From Candidatus Buchananbacteria bacterium CG10_big_fil_rev_8_21_14_0_10_33_19 (GTDB lineage Bacteria; Patescibacteria; ABY1; 2-01-FULL-39-33), in the NCBI GenBank assembly GCA_002773855.1, contig PEZY01000005.1, positions 147,435 to 211,434 of the forward strand: 64,000 nucleotides of DNA, given 5' to 3'. The notes beneath the pieces were generated by a model, which was not told the origin of the DNA, searched no databases, and worked only from the letters and a program-made list of their open reading frames with translations. The position numbers were made by a program, and so were the translations under genes. How positions within the stretch are numbered: the first letter of the stretch is position 1; every line of letters starts with the position of its first letter. Shown one piece after another: positions 27,561 through 33,698 of the stretch.

Positions 27561-27695
27561 ATGGATGATGATGCCAAATTAAAAATAATACTTTATACCA
27601 TTGCCATACTTTCGGCAATAGCGGTTATTGGTGTTTGGGAAAATTTTATTAAGCCAATTGCTATATTTTTTACTGAATATATTAGTGTAGTTTAG
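27561..27695 (+). CDS. 44-residue single-helix membrane peptide
   Basis: Found by reading the gap after ychF. ATG at 27561, stop TAG at 27693-27695. It starts MDDDAKLKIILYTIAILSAI and ends FFTEYISVV, with one hydrophobic helix at about residues 8-26 and an acidic N-terminus. It begins 10 bp after the ychF stop and is followed 20 bp later by a good terminator, so it is the last gene of the ychF transcript. No Shine-Dalgarno site. Function unknown; it could be chance, but codon pattern and position favour a real gene. Confidence 0.55.
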   Translation: MDDDAKLKIILYTIAILSAIAVIGVWENFIKPIAIFFTEYISVV

Positions 27696-27714
27696 GTTGA
27701 TTTTATTATTTACT

Positions 27715-27741
27715 AACAACGTTACTAGCGTTGTTTTTTTT
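27715..27741 (+). terminator. intrinsic terminator of the ychF unit
   Basis: Stem AACAACG (27715-27721) / CGTTGTT (27729-27735), 7-base loop, followed by a run of T to 27741. Confidence 0.85.
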
Positions 27742-27830
27742 ATTTGATATATTTCTTTTATCCTATTTCTTAAAAAGAATATTTCTCTTATTAATTTTTA
27801 TTACTAATTATCTTTAATAATAACCTTCTC

Positions 27831-27855
27831 TCCTACTTCTTTAGAAGAAGTAGGA
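27831..27855. repeat. 11-bp perfect hairpin
   Basis: TCCTACTTCTT pairs with AAGAAGTAGGA around TAG. No T-run follows on either strand. It begins the gene-free stretch 27742-28417. Confidence 0.6.
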
Positions 27856-27863
27856 CAAGAATC

Positions 27864-28040
27864 GCCAGTGAACTCCTTCGTCTATAAAATACCCTTTAAA
27901 CTTTATTGGTTTCCAAACTCATTAATTTCATCTATTTATATTGGTCGAAATTAATTCAGACATGCGAAAACTTGGCTTATATAAATAAGCCAACATAAAG
28001 TTTAAAAGGCATTTTATGAAGACTCAGTCGTTATACTGGC
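27864..28040. repeat. 177-bp foldback element 1
   Basis: Outer ends GCCAGT (27864-27869) / ACTGGC (28035-28040). Inner arms TTTAAACTTTAT (27895-27906) / ATAAAGTTTAAA (27995-28006) pair over 12 bp, with ATAAAAT / ATTTTAT between. Inside lie ATTAATTTC / GAAATTAAT and the perfect hairpin TTGGCTTAT-ATAA-ATAAGCCAA (27972-27993). It could fold like a branched RNA or act as a short mobile foldback. Segments near 27961 (CATGCGAAAACTTGG) resemble part of the 173-bp repeat at 28061 (CATATGAAAATTTGG). Confidence 0.6.
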
Positions 28041-28060
28041 CCTATTTATTAATATATTTT

Positions 28061-28233
28061 ATAAATAAATTCGAGCATATGAAAATTTGGATTAAACGGA
28101 AAGTAAAATGAGTTACAAAGTTTTTACTGTTTGAGGTGATAGCCGAGTTTAAAAACTTTGTTAGAATTTTACTTGAAGTGCCAAATTTTCATCGCTCGGA
28201 GCTTTTGGTTACTTTTGGCAATACAAAAGTAAC
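28061..28233. repeat. 173-bp foldback repeat, copy A
   Basis: Direct repeat of 29500-29672 with no gaps and only about seven mismatches. Each copy is itself a long imperfect inverted repeat with three collinear stems: ATGAAAATTTGG (28079-28090) / CCAAATTTTCAT (28181-28192), AAGTAAAAT (28101-28109) / ATTTTACTT (28166-28174), and CAAAGTTTTTA (28116-28126) / TAAAAACTTTG (28150-28160). A second hairpin, GTTACTTTTG-GCAATA-CAAAAGTAAC, closes it (28208-28233). The direct copies flank the GC-rich family X gene. It may be a MITE-like element or a structured RNA; no transposase is present. Confidence 0.8.
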
Positions 28234-28417
28234 AGAAAAAGGAAGTAAAAAAGTGACGAAAAGAGATTTTACTTTCAAAAATACTAATAACGTATTGTGG
28301 ATAAAATAACCAACTTATTTACTTACCACACTATATTTATAGTAAAATAGACAAATAAAAAATATCAAAAAAATATCCAAAATAAGCCAAAAAATAATAA
28401 ATATCCACCCCTACCAC

Positions 28418-28446
28418 TTGACAAAATTTGATAGGTGTGCTATAGT
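28418..28446 (+). promoter_or_regulatory. strong promoter of the GC-rich family X gene
   Basis: TTGACA (28418-28423), 17-bp spacer, TATAGT (28441-28446). Start near 28453, giving a leader of about 96 nt that ends in GGAG 8 nt before the ATG at 28549. The promoter lies inside the longer open frame from 28435, which is why that start is rejected. Confidence 0.8.
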
Positions 28447-28548
28447 TTAACTATCGCACAACGCGAGACCTATACTTTATTGGTGTGGGTCGTACTTTTT
28501 AGCAAGACCAAGGGAATTACCCCACGGTCAAAATTGGAGATTTCTAAA

Positions 28549-29361
28549 ATGAAAAAGCGTATTGAATCCAGATTTACGACGGAAATGCAGAATGTCCCGG
28601 CCCAGCTCGTCCTCACCGGCGAGTGTGTCAAACCCGGCCTTGAGGCGCTAGACGCCATCGATGGCCTCGACGATTTCACCGCCAGAGTGAGGGTGAAGGG
28701 TGATGGCTCCAAAGCCGTCATTACAGTGCCGGGATTGAATATCGAGCGGCTAGTGGCCGAAGTGGCCGCCAAAATCGAGATCAATCTGTCCGACATCCCC
28801 GAAAAAGATGGCGGGATCTGGCTCAACAAAGCCGTCCCCCAGTGCATCCCGGTCAAAGACCAGGACATCAAGATTGTCGAAGAAGGTGGTTTCACCTACT
28901 GGGCAGTTCGCATGATCCTGGGCATCGGGTTCAGTAACCGGTTCTCGATGGTCGAAATCCTGTTGCCCACCGAAAGACGGCAGGAGGCCAGGACCTTCAT
29001 CTATCGGGTTCAAAAGTTTCTGAACAAGATGGATGGAGTTATGCCCGATAGCAGAGCACAGACCTTCGGCAACCAGAATACGGCCGTGGCTTTCGCCTTC
29101 GGACAGAGCGACCCACAGAACTTGGAAGGCATGGCCAAAGTGGCCAAGACAATGCTCTACAAGTTTGTTGGTGAAGCGACTGTTTGCCTCTACAGCAAGA
29201 GGGACTCAGCGGCCAAAACCGGTCGGCAAATGCACTTCGCCACCTCGGTATCGGTAGAGCAATCGATGGCGACCCTGGCGGACGCCTTCGACCTGGCCGA
29301 CTTCTCTTTTGAGGAAGCCATAGCCGAAGACACCGCGGTCACCGAGACCGCCGCCATCTAA
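28549..29361 (+). CDS. orphan protein, family X member 2, GC-rich (unknown function)
   Basis: 270 residues from MKKRIESRFT; the frame opens at 28435, but that region is promoter and leader. It is homologous to the gene at 24926-25663 along the whole central region (alignment blocks listed there), plus SRAQTFGNQNTAVAFAFG (168-185), which matches GEAQVFSGAGAQFQAVCFAYS of member 1. The acidic C-terminal tail (FEEAIAEDTAVTETAAI) is not shared. Two lines counted by hand are 55% and 58% GC with GC-rich third positions, against about 30% around it. It lies between two direct copies of a 173-bp foldback repeat. Strong promoter, ribosome site and tandem terminators make it a self-contained cassette. 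I infer recent transfer from a GC-rich relative; the function is unknown. Confidence 0.88.
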   Translation: MKKRIESRFTTEMQNVPAQLVLTGECVKPGLEALDAIDGLDDFTARVRVKGDGSKAVITVPGLNIERLVAEVAAKIEINLSDIPEKDGGIWLNKAVPQCIPVKDQDIKIVEEGGFTYWAVRMILGIGFSNRFSMVEILLPTERRQEARTFIYRVQKFLNKMDGVMPDSRAQTFGNQNTAVAFAFGQSDPQNLEGMAKVAKTMLYKFVGEATVCLYSKRDSAAKTGRQMHFATSVSVEQSMATLADAFDLADFSFEEAIAEDTAVTETAAI

Positions 29362-29382
29362 GGCACACACCCACCCACACCC

Positions 29383-29412
29383 GAGGGCGGATCACAACGT
29401 TGATCCGCCCTC
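29383..29412 (+). terminator. strong hairpin after the GC-rich gene
   Basis: Perfect 12-bp stem GAGGGCGGATCA / TGATCCGCCCTC, loop CAACGT. The tail is only AAATTATTT, so termination may depend on the next hairpin. Confidence 0.75.
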
Positions 29413-29436
29413 AAATTATTTATACTTACTTTTACT

Positions 29437-29459
29437 CAGCACTACTGTGCTGTTTTTTT
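29437..29459 (+). terminator. second intrinsic terminator
   Basis: Stem CAGCAC (29437-29442) / GTGCTG (29447-29452), loop TACT, followed by seven T. Tandem with the hairpin at 29383. Confidence 0.85.
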
Positions 29460-29499
29460 ATTTAATATTTTTTAATGTTTGAATTTTTATAATAAATAT

Positions 29500-29672
29500 A
29501 TAAATAAATTCGAGCATATGAAAATTTGGATTAAACGGAAAGTAAAATGAGTTACAAAGTTTTTATTGTTTGAGGCTTTAGCCGAGTTTAAAAACTTTGT
29601 TAGAATTTTACTTGGAGTGCCAAATTTTCATCGCTCGGAGCTTTTGGTTACTTTTGGCGGTACAAAAGTAAC
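29500..29672. repeat. 173-bp foldback repeat, copy B
   Basis: Gap-free match to 28061-28233 at a constant offset of 1439 bp. Differences are scattered single bases such as A/T in TTTTTACTG, TGA versus CTT after GAGG, A/G in ACTTGAAGTG, and AA versus GG in TTGGCAATAC. After the repeat, a tail motif AAAAAGTGACGA is also shared (28246-28257 and 29779-29790), but copy B holds about 90 bp of extra hairpin sequence before it. Confidence 0.8.
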
Positions 29673-29700
29673 AAAGAAAAATTACTGTCGCGATTTTTGC

Positions 29701-29788
29701 GGTACTTTTTCTAAAAAAGTACCAATGTGATTTAGAATATAATCATGGCTCGTAGTTTTTGTGTTACTTTTTGTTATCAAAAAGTGAC
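29701..29788. repeat. two further GTACTTTTT-type hairpins
   Basis: GGTACTTTTT-CTA-AAAAAGTACC (29701-29723) is perfect. GTTACTTTTTG-TTAT-CAAAAAGTGAC (29763-29788) has one wobble. Both resemble the terminal hairpin of the 173-bp repeat (GTTACTTTTG...CAAAAGTAAC), so they may be decayed partial copies. No gene could be supported here. Confidence 0.6.
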
Positions 29789-29814
29789 GAGAAGAATAAT
29801 TATCAAAGAAAATT

Positions 29815-29897
29815 AGATTGCTTCGTCCCTCGCAATGACGATATAGGTCAAGAGATTGCTTCGTGCCCATGCCTACAACAGGCAGGCTCGCAATGAC
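29815..29897. repeat. two copies of an AGATTGCTTCGT...CTCGCAATGAC dispersed repeat
   Basis: Unit 1 (29815-29839) and unit 2 (29853-29897) both begin AGATTGCTTCGT and end CTCGCAATGAC; unit 2 has 20 extra bases including GCCTACAACAGGC. From general knowledge, this type of short inverted repeat recurs in intergenic DNA of many unrelated bacteria. Confidence 0.65.
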
Positions 29898-29936
29898 AGA
29901 GATATTAAAATCTACAACAGTCAGATTCACAATAAC

Positions 29937-29976
29937 AAATGTATAGAGATATCTCCAGAGATATCTCTATACATTT
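29937..29976. repeat. 18-bp perfect palindrome
   Basis: AAATGTATAGAGATATCT (29937-29954), loop CCAG, exact complement to 29976. There is no T-run of terminator type beyond TTTTA. It could be a protein-binding site, a stem-loop, or part of the repeat cluster. Confidence 0.65.
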
Positions 29977-29990
29977 TAAAAACCACAAAC

Positions 29991-30026
29991 AAAAAAAACA
30001 ACAGAATTATTTCTATTGTTTTTTTA
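29991..30026. terminator. terminator of the glyA-folD unit
   Basis: CAACAGAA / TTCTATTG stem with one mismatch, flanked by A-run and T-run, so usable from both sides. It lies 7 bp beyond the folD stop. Confidence 0.65.
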
Positions 30027-30032
30027 TTCAAA

Positions 30033-30839
30033 TTAATTTAGTTTCAAATTTATCTCTAAAACATTTTTCAGTAAACAAGCCACCGTCAGTGGCCCCACTC
30101 CACCTGGCACCGGTGACACGAAAGCCGCCACCTCTTTTACGCTATCATCAGCATCTCCCACAATCTGACCATTTAATTTATTTATACCAACGTCAATTAT
30201 AATTGCCTCTTTTTTAATCATTTCTTTCTGCAGTGAATTCGGCTGTCCCAAAGCAATAATCACAATATCGTAATCAGCACAATTATCTGGAATTTTAGAA
30301 TCACGACTAACACTAGCTATACCAAAAACAGATAAATACTTATCCAACTTGGCGGTATAAATATCACTATTAGCTATCACTAAAGTTTTTTTACTAGTCA
30401 AATCTTCATTAGTATATTTAAGCAACTCCATAATGGCGGCAATAGTTGGTGGCGTCACCTGTTCACTAGCACCACTAGAAAAAAAGCCATCAACATCCTT
30501 GTCCTTAGATATTAAATCAATTATGGCTTGAGTTTCAAAACCTTTTGGTAGTGGCAACTGTAGTAGGATGCCATCAACATCAATATCTTTATTTAAAAAT
30601 TCAATTAGCTCGGCTAATTCTTTTTCACTAATATTATCCGGACATAGATATTTATGAAAATTAATACCCACTTCCAAACAAGCTTTTTCTTTACGCTTAA
30701 TATAAGACACTGAAGCCTCATTGTCACCCACTAGTACCACAGCCAAACCGGGCTTTTTATTTAAAGTAAATATCTTTTTAGCTAAATCTGATTTTATTTT
30801 ATCGGCCAATTCTTGACCATTTAATATTACAGCTGACAT
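30033..30839 (-). CDS. folD: FolD-like methylene-THF dehydrogenase/cyclohydrolase, divergent
   Basis: About 268 residues from MSAVILNGQELA; an earlier ATG at 30854 overlaps the glyA end by 11 bp. FolD interconverts 5,10-methylene- and 10-formyl-THF using NADP. Seen: SYIKRKEKACLEVGI with the Tyr and Lys of the active site, DGILLQLPLPKGF, DKDVDGF, and PVPGGVGPLTVACLL. However, the usual dinucleotide loop G-R-S-x-x-V-G-x-P is replaced by IANSDIYTAKLDKYL, and the PCTP motif reads VTPPT. Cofactor use may therefore be altered or lost. The gene follows glyA, which supplies methylene-THF, so a one-carbon role still fits. Confidence 0.85.
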   Translation of the reverse strand: MSAVILNGQELADKIKSDLAKKIFTLNKKPGLAVVLVGDNEASVSYIKRKEKACLEVGINFHKYLCPDNISEKELAELIEFLNKDIDVDGILLQLPLPKGFETQAIIDLISKDKDVDGFFSSGASEQVTPPTIAAIMELLKYTNEDLTSKKTLVIANSDIYTAKLDKYLSVFGIASVSRDSKIPDNCADYDIVIIALGQPNSLQKEMIKKEAIIIDVGINKLNGQIVGDADDSVKEVAAFVSPVPGGVGPLTVACLLKNVLEINLKLN

Positions 30840-30843
30840 AATT

Positions 30844-32082
30844 TTATTTAACACTATAGATAGGAAATTTCTTAGTTAATTTATTTACCAATGTTTTAAT
30901 TTCCTGTTTTAATTTTATATTATTTGGATCTTTTAAAATAGCGGCAATCCAATGACCGATAATCATAATTTCTTTTTCGCCCATTCCACGAGTCGTTAAA
31001 GCCGGTGTCCCAATTCTAATTCCCGACGGATGAAACGGTGTGGCTGGATCATAGGGAATCATATTAGCATTAGTGTAAATACTAGCCTCGGCCAAGGCTT
31101 CGGCTCCCACTTTACCAGAAATATTTAGTGGCCGACAATCTACTAATACCAAATGATTTTCTGTACTATCAGCTATCAATTTAATACCATTATCCATCAA
31201 CACTTTTGCCAATATTTCAGCATTTACCACGGTTTGCTTTTGATCTTTTTTAAATTTATCGGTAGTGGCCTCAGCAAAAGCGATGGCTTTAGCCGCAATA
31301 ACATTTTCCAGTGGTCCACCCTGAAGTCCTGGAAAAACCGCTTTATCTATGTCCTTACTTAGACTAGATTTACAAATTATTATGGCACTTCTAGGTCCGC
31401 GCAAAGTTTTATGAGTGGTAGTGGTCACCACATCGGCCTCAGGAAATGGTGATGGATGAACGCCGCCAATTACTAGTCCGGCAATATGAGAAATATCGGC
31501 CAAGTGATAAGCACCAACTTTCTTAGCAATTTGTGAAATCTTTTTAAAATTTATTTTCTGAGTGTAAGCCGTCGCTCCCGAGACAATCATCTTGGGTTTT
31601 TCCCGCAAAGCTATGCGCTCAATTTCAGCATAATCAAATTTATTGGTTTTAGGATCAACACTATAATGAGCAAAATTAAAAAGCTTGCCAGAAAAATTAA
31701 CTGGTGAACCATGACTTAAATGTCCGCCCGCTCCCAAATCTAAAGCCAAAATCTTATCACCGGGTTTTAGTAATCCCAAATAAACAGCCATGTTAGCTGA
31801 TGAACCCGAATGAGGTTGCACATTAACCTGCCATTTCTGATCAGATAAGCCAAACATTTCAAGAGCTAAATTTTGAGCTGTGATTTCAATTTGATCAATA
31901 AATTCATTGCCAGTGTAATACCGCTTCCCAGGATATCCTTCGCTGTATTTATTAGATAATGGTGTGCCCATAGCCTCAAGTACATCTAAACTGGCATAAT
32001 TTTCACTAGCAATCATAACCAAGCCGTCTTGTTGACGCTTGGTTTCTTGATTAATTAATTTTTGGATGGATTTTTTATTCAT
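30844..32082 (-). CDS. glyA: serine hydroxymethyltransferase
   Basis: 412 residues, a PLP enzyme turning serine and THF into glycine and methylene-THF. The PLP-lysine motif TTTTHKTLRGPRSAIIICK is intact, as are SENYASLDVLEAMGTPLSNKYSEGYPGKRYY near the start, QPHSGSSANMAVY, and IRIGTPALTTRGM near the end. Full length. The promoter at 32091-32118 puts the transcript start 2-3 nt before the ATG, so the mRNA is probably leaderless. FolD is immediately downstream. Confidence 0.97.
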   Translation of the reverse strand: MNKKSIQKLINQETKRQQDGLVMIASENYASLDVLEAMGTPLSNKYSEGYPGKRYYTGNEFIDQIEITAQNLALEMFGLSDQKWQVNVQPHSGSSANMAVYLGLLKPGDKILALDLGAGGHLSHGSPVNFSGKLFNFAHYSVDPKTNKFDYAEIERIALREKPKMIVSGATAYTQKINFKKISQIAKKVGAYHLADISHIAGLVIGGVHPSPFPEADVVTTTTHKTLRGPRSAIIICKSSLSKDIDKAVFPGLQGGPLENVIAAKAIAFAEATTDKFKKDQKQTVVNAEILAKVLMDNGIKLIADSTENHLVLVDCRPLNISGKVGAEALAEASIYTNANMIPYDPATPFHPSGIRIGTPALTTRGMGEKEIMIIGHWIAAILKDPNNIKLKQEIKTLVNKLTKKFPIYSVK

Positions 32083-32090
32083 TTGTTTAT

Positions 32091-32118
32091 ATTATATCAA
32101 ACAGTGACATTAATTCAA
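32091..32118 (-). promoter_or_regulatory. extended -10 promoter of glyA-folD
   Basis: Minus strand: TTGAAT (32113-32118, overlapping the elp3 stop), 16-bp spacer, TGA-TATAAT (-10 at 32091-32096). The predicted start at 32084-32085 is 2-3 nt from the glyA ATG. Confidence 0.7.
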
Positions 32119-33698
32119 TTTAATGTTTTTGTCATATAAGTTCCCTCCAATTTATAACCAAACTTTTCATAATACCTTCTCACACCCACTCCCGCAATAA
32201 TCGCCATTTTATTCAGACCATTTTTTTGACATATTTCTTCGGCTTTCAGTAGTAATGCTGTGCCCAATCCTCCATGCTGCACATTACCCTTGTGGCCAAT
32301 TTCGGTTAATTTACCATAAGTATGAAGCTCACGGATTAAGCCAGCTCCCACCAGCTCTGGAACAAAATTAGTCTGAGCCTTGCTATCAATTCTTAGTCGT
32401 AAAAAAGCATACAAAACCTTCTCATCCTTAGACTCATAACTCAAAAAATATTCCATCCCTTCATTGGCTTTATACGGTCTAACCTTTAATACTAAATCAT
32501 CTATAGTTTGTGGTATGGTGTGATGACGACCGACTTCTCGACACCTAATACAACGACAAGTCCAACCTTCTTTTTTAGATTGATTATCCAATAACTGTCG
32601 TAAATTAGTAATACTATTACCAGCCAAAATACTTTCTTCTGGAATATCTCTAATTAATCGAGTAATTCGCACATACTCTGGTGTAATTTTTTTAATATTA
32701 ACTAATAATTTATGGAGTTGTTTCTCGGTATAAGGTTTATATTTACCGCTCTTCCACCAGCCATATAGCTCAGCATGCTCATTAACCACACAGGGATAAA
32801 CTTTTACCATATCTGGCATAAAATCTGGATGGGTATACACCTTTTTAAACATAGCCAAATCCTTGGCTGGCGTAGAACCAGGCAAGTCGGGCATAAAATG
32901 CATATTAATTTTAAAGCCAGCTTCCTTTAAGAGTCTAATGGCTCTAATACTGCGTTCAATAGTATGTCCCCTTTTGTTGTAAGCTAAAATTTTATTATCA
33001 ATATGCTGTAAACCAATCTCAACTCTCGTACAGCCAAATTTTCTCATTTCTAAAATTTCTTTTTGACTAATATAATCAGGTCGAGTCTCTAAAGTTAAAC
33101 CAATACAACGATGTTGAGCTGATTCATTAACTTTTTGAGCCTCAAGTAAACTAGAAGACTTCTTACCATTTAAAGCTTCAAAGCATCTTTTAATATACCA
33201 GTTCTTATAATGATGGGTGTGAGACGACCAAGTTCCACCAATAATAATTAATTCTATCTTATCGGTATTATGACCATTGGACTTAAGGGCTTTAAGTCTC
33301 ATAGTAATTTGTCGATAAGGATCAAAATCATTTAAAATAGCTCGCATCACTGCTGGCTCATTAGATAAATAACTTTTAGGCATTCTAACTTCGGTTGGAC
33401 AAAAAACACATTTACCCGGGCAAGGATAAGCTTTAGTCAAAACAGTAATCACCGCTACCCCAGACATTGTCCTCACTGCTCTTTTGGTCAATAATTTTTC
33501 CAATTCCAAACTCGGTTTAATTTTTTTAATTTTAATTAAACTATGATAAGCTGAAAGTAGCTTTGATTTTTCGGGTGGTGGAAAACCCATTTTACCAGCC
33601 TCTGTTCTCACCACAAACATAAATTCCTTAGTCGAAACCGGCTTAGCCACTATCAAAGCTTTAATTATTTTTTGTAACTGTATCTTGGTCATAAGCAT
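32115..33698 (-). CDS. elp3: Elp3-type radical SAM / acetyltransferase (tRNA wobble U34)
   Basis: 527 residues. Elp3 forms the cm5 side chain on U34 of tRNA from acetyl-CoA by radical SAM chemistry. AYPCPGKCVFCPTEVRMPKSY (90-110) holds the CxxxCxxC cluster (Cys93, 97, 100); NEPAVMRAILNDFDPYRQ and RCIGLTLETRPDYI follow the family. A second Cys group (CRCIRCREVG) lies in the linker. The C-terminal GNAT domain is present (LHTYGKLTEIGHKGNVQHGGLGTALL, YYEKFGYKLEGTYM). Its stop is TGA, the only one seen in the window. The start may be 33698 or 33692; the former shares CATATG with the divergent Trm9-like gene. Confidence 0.93.
   Translation of the reverse strand: MLMTKIQLQKIIKALIVAKPVSTKEFMFVVRTEAGKMGFPPPEKSKLLSAYHSLIKIKKIKPSLELEKLLTKRAVRTMSGVAVITVLTKAYPCPGKCVFCPTEVRMPKSYLSNEPAVMRAILNDFDPYRQITMRLKALKSNGHNTDKIELIIIGGTWSSHTHHYKNWYIKRCFEALNGKKSSSLLEAQKVNESAQHRCIGLTLETRPDYISQKEILEMRKFGCTRVEIGLQHIDNKILAYNKRGHTIERSIRAIRLLKEAGFKINMHFMPDLPGSTPAKDLAMFKKVYTHPDFMPDMVKVYPCVVNEHAELYGWWKSGKYKPYTEKQLHKLLVNIKKITPEYVRITRLIRDIPEESILAGNSITNLRQLLDNQSKKEGWTCRCIRCREVGRHHTIPQTIDDLVLKVRPYKANEGMEYFLSYESKDEKVLYAFLRLRIDSKAQTNFVPELVGAGLIRELHTYGKLTEIGHKGNVQHGGLGTALLLKAEEICQKNGLNKMAIIAGVGVRRYYEKFGYKLEGTYMTKTLN

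Noticed and set aside
28470..29257. Several long open frames antisense to, or in other frames of, the GC-rich gene
   Set aside because: GC-rich DNA has few chance stops. They lack promoters and ribosome sites, while the plus-strand frame has homology to the 24926 gene.
28061..29672. CRISPR-like array
   Set aside because: Only two copies, 1.4 kb apart, each 173 bp and internally palindromic; no regular spacers or cas genes.
29682..30202. Open frames across the repeat cluster
   Set aside because: They consist of hairpin and repeat sequence plus antisense folD, with no ribosome site.
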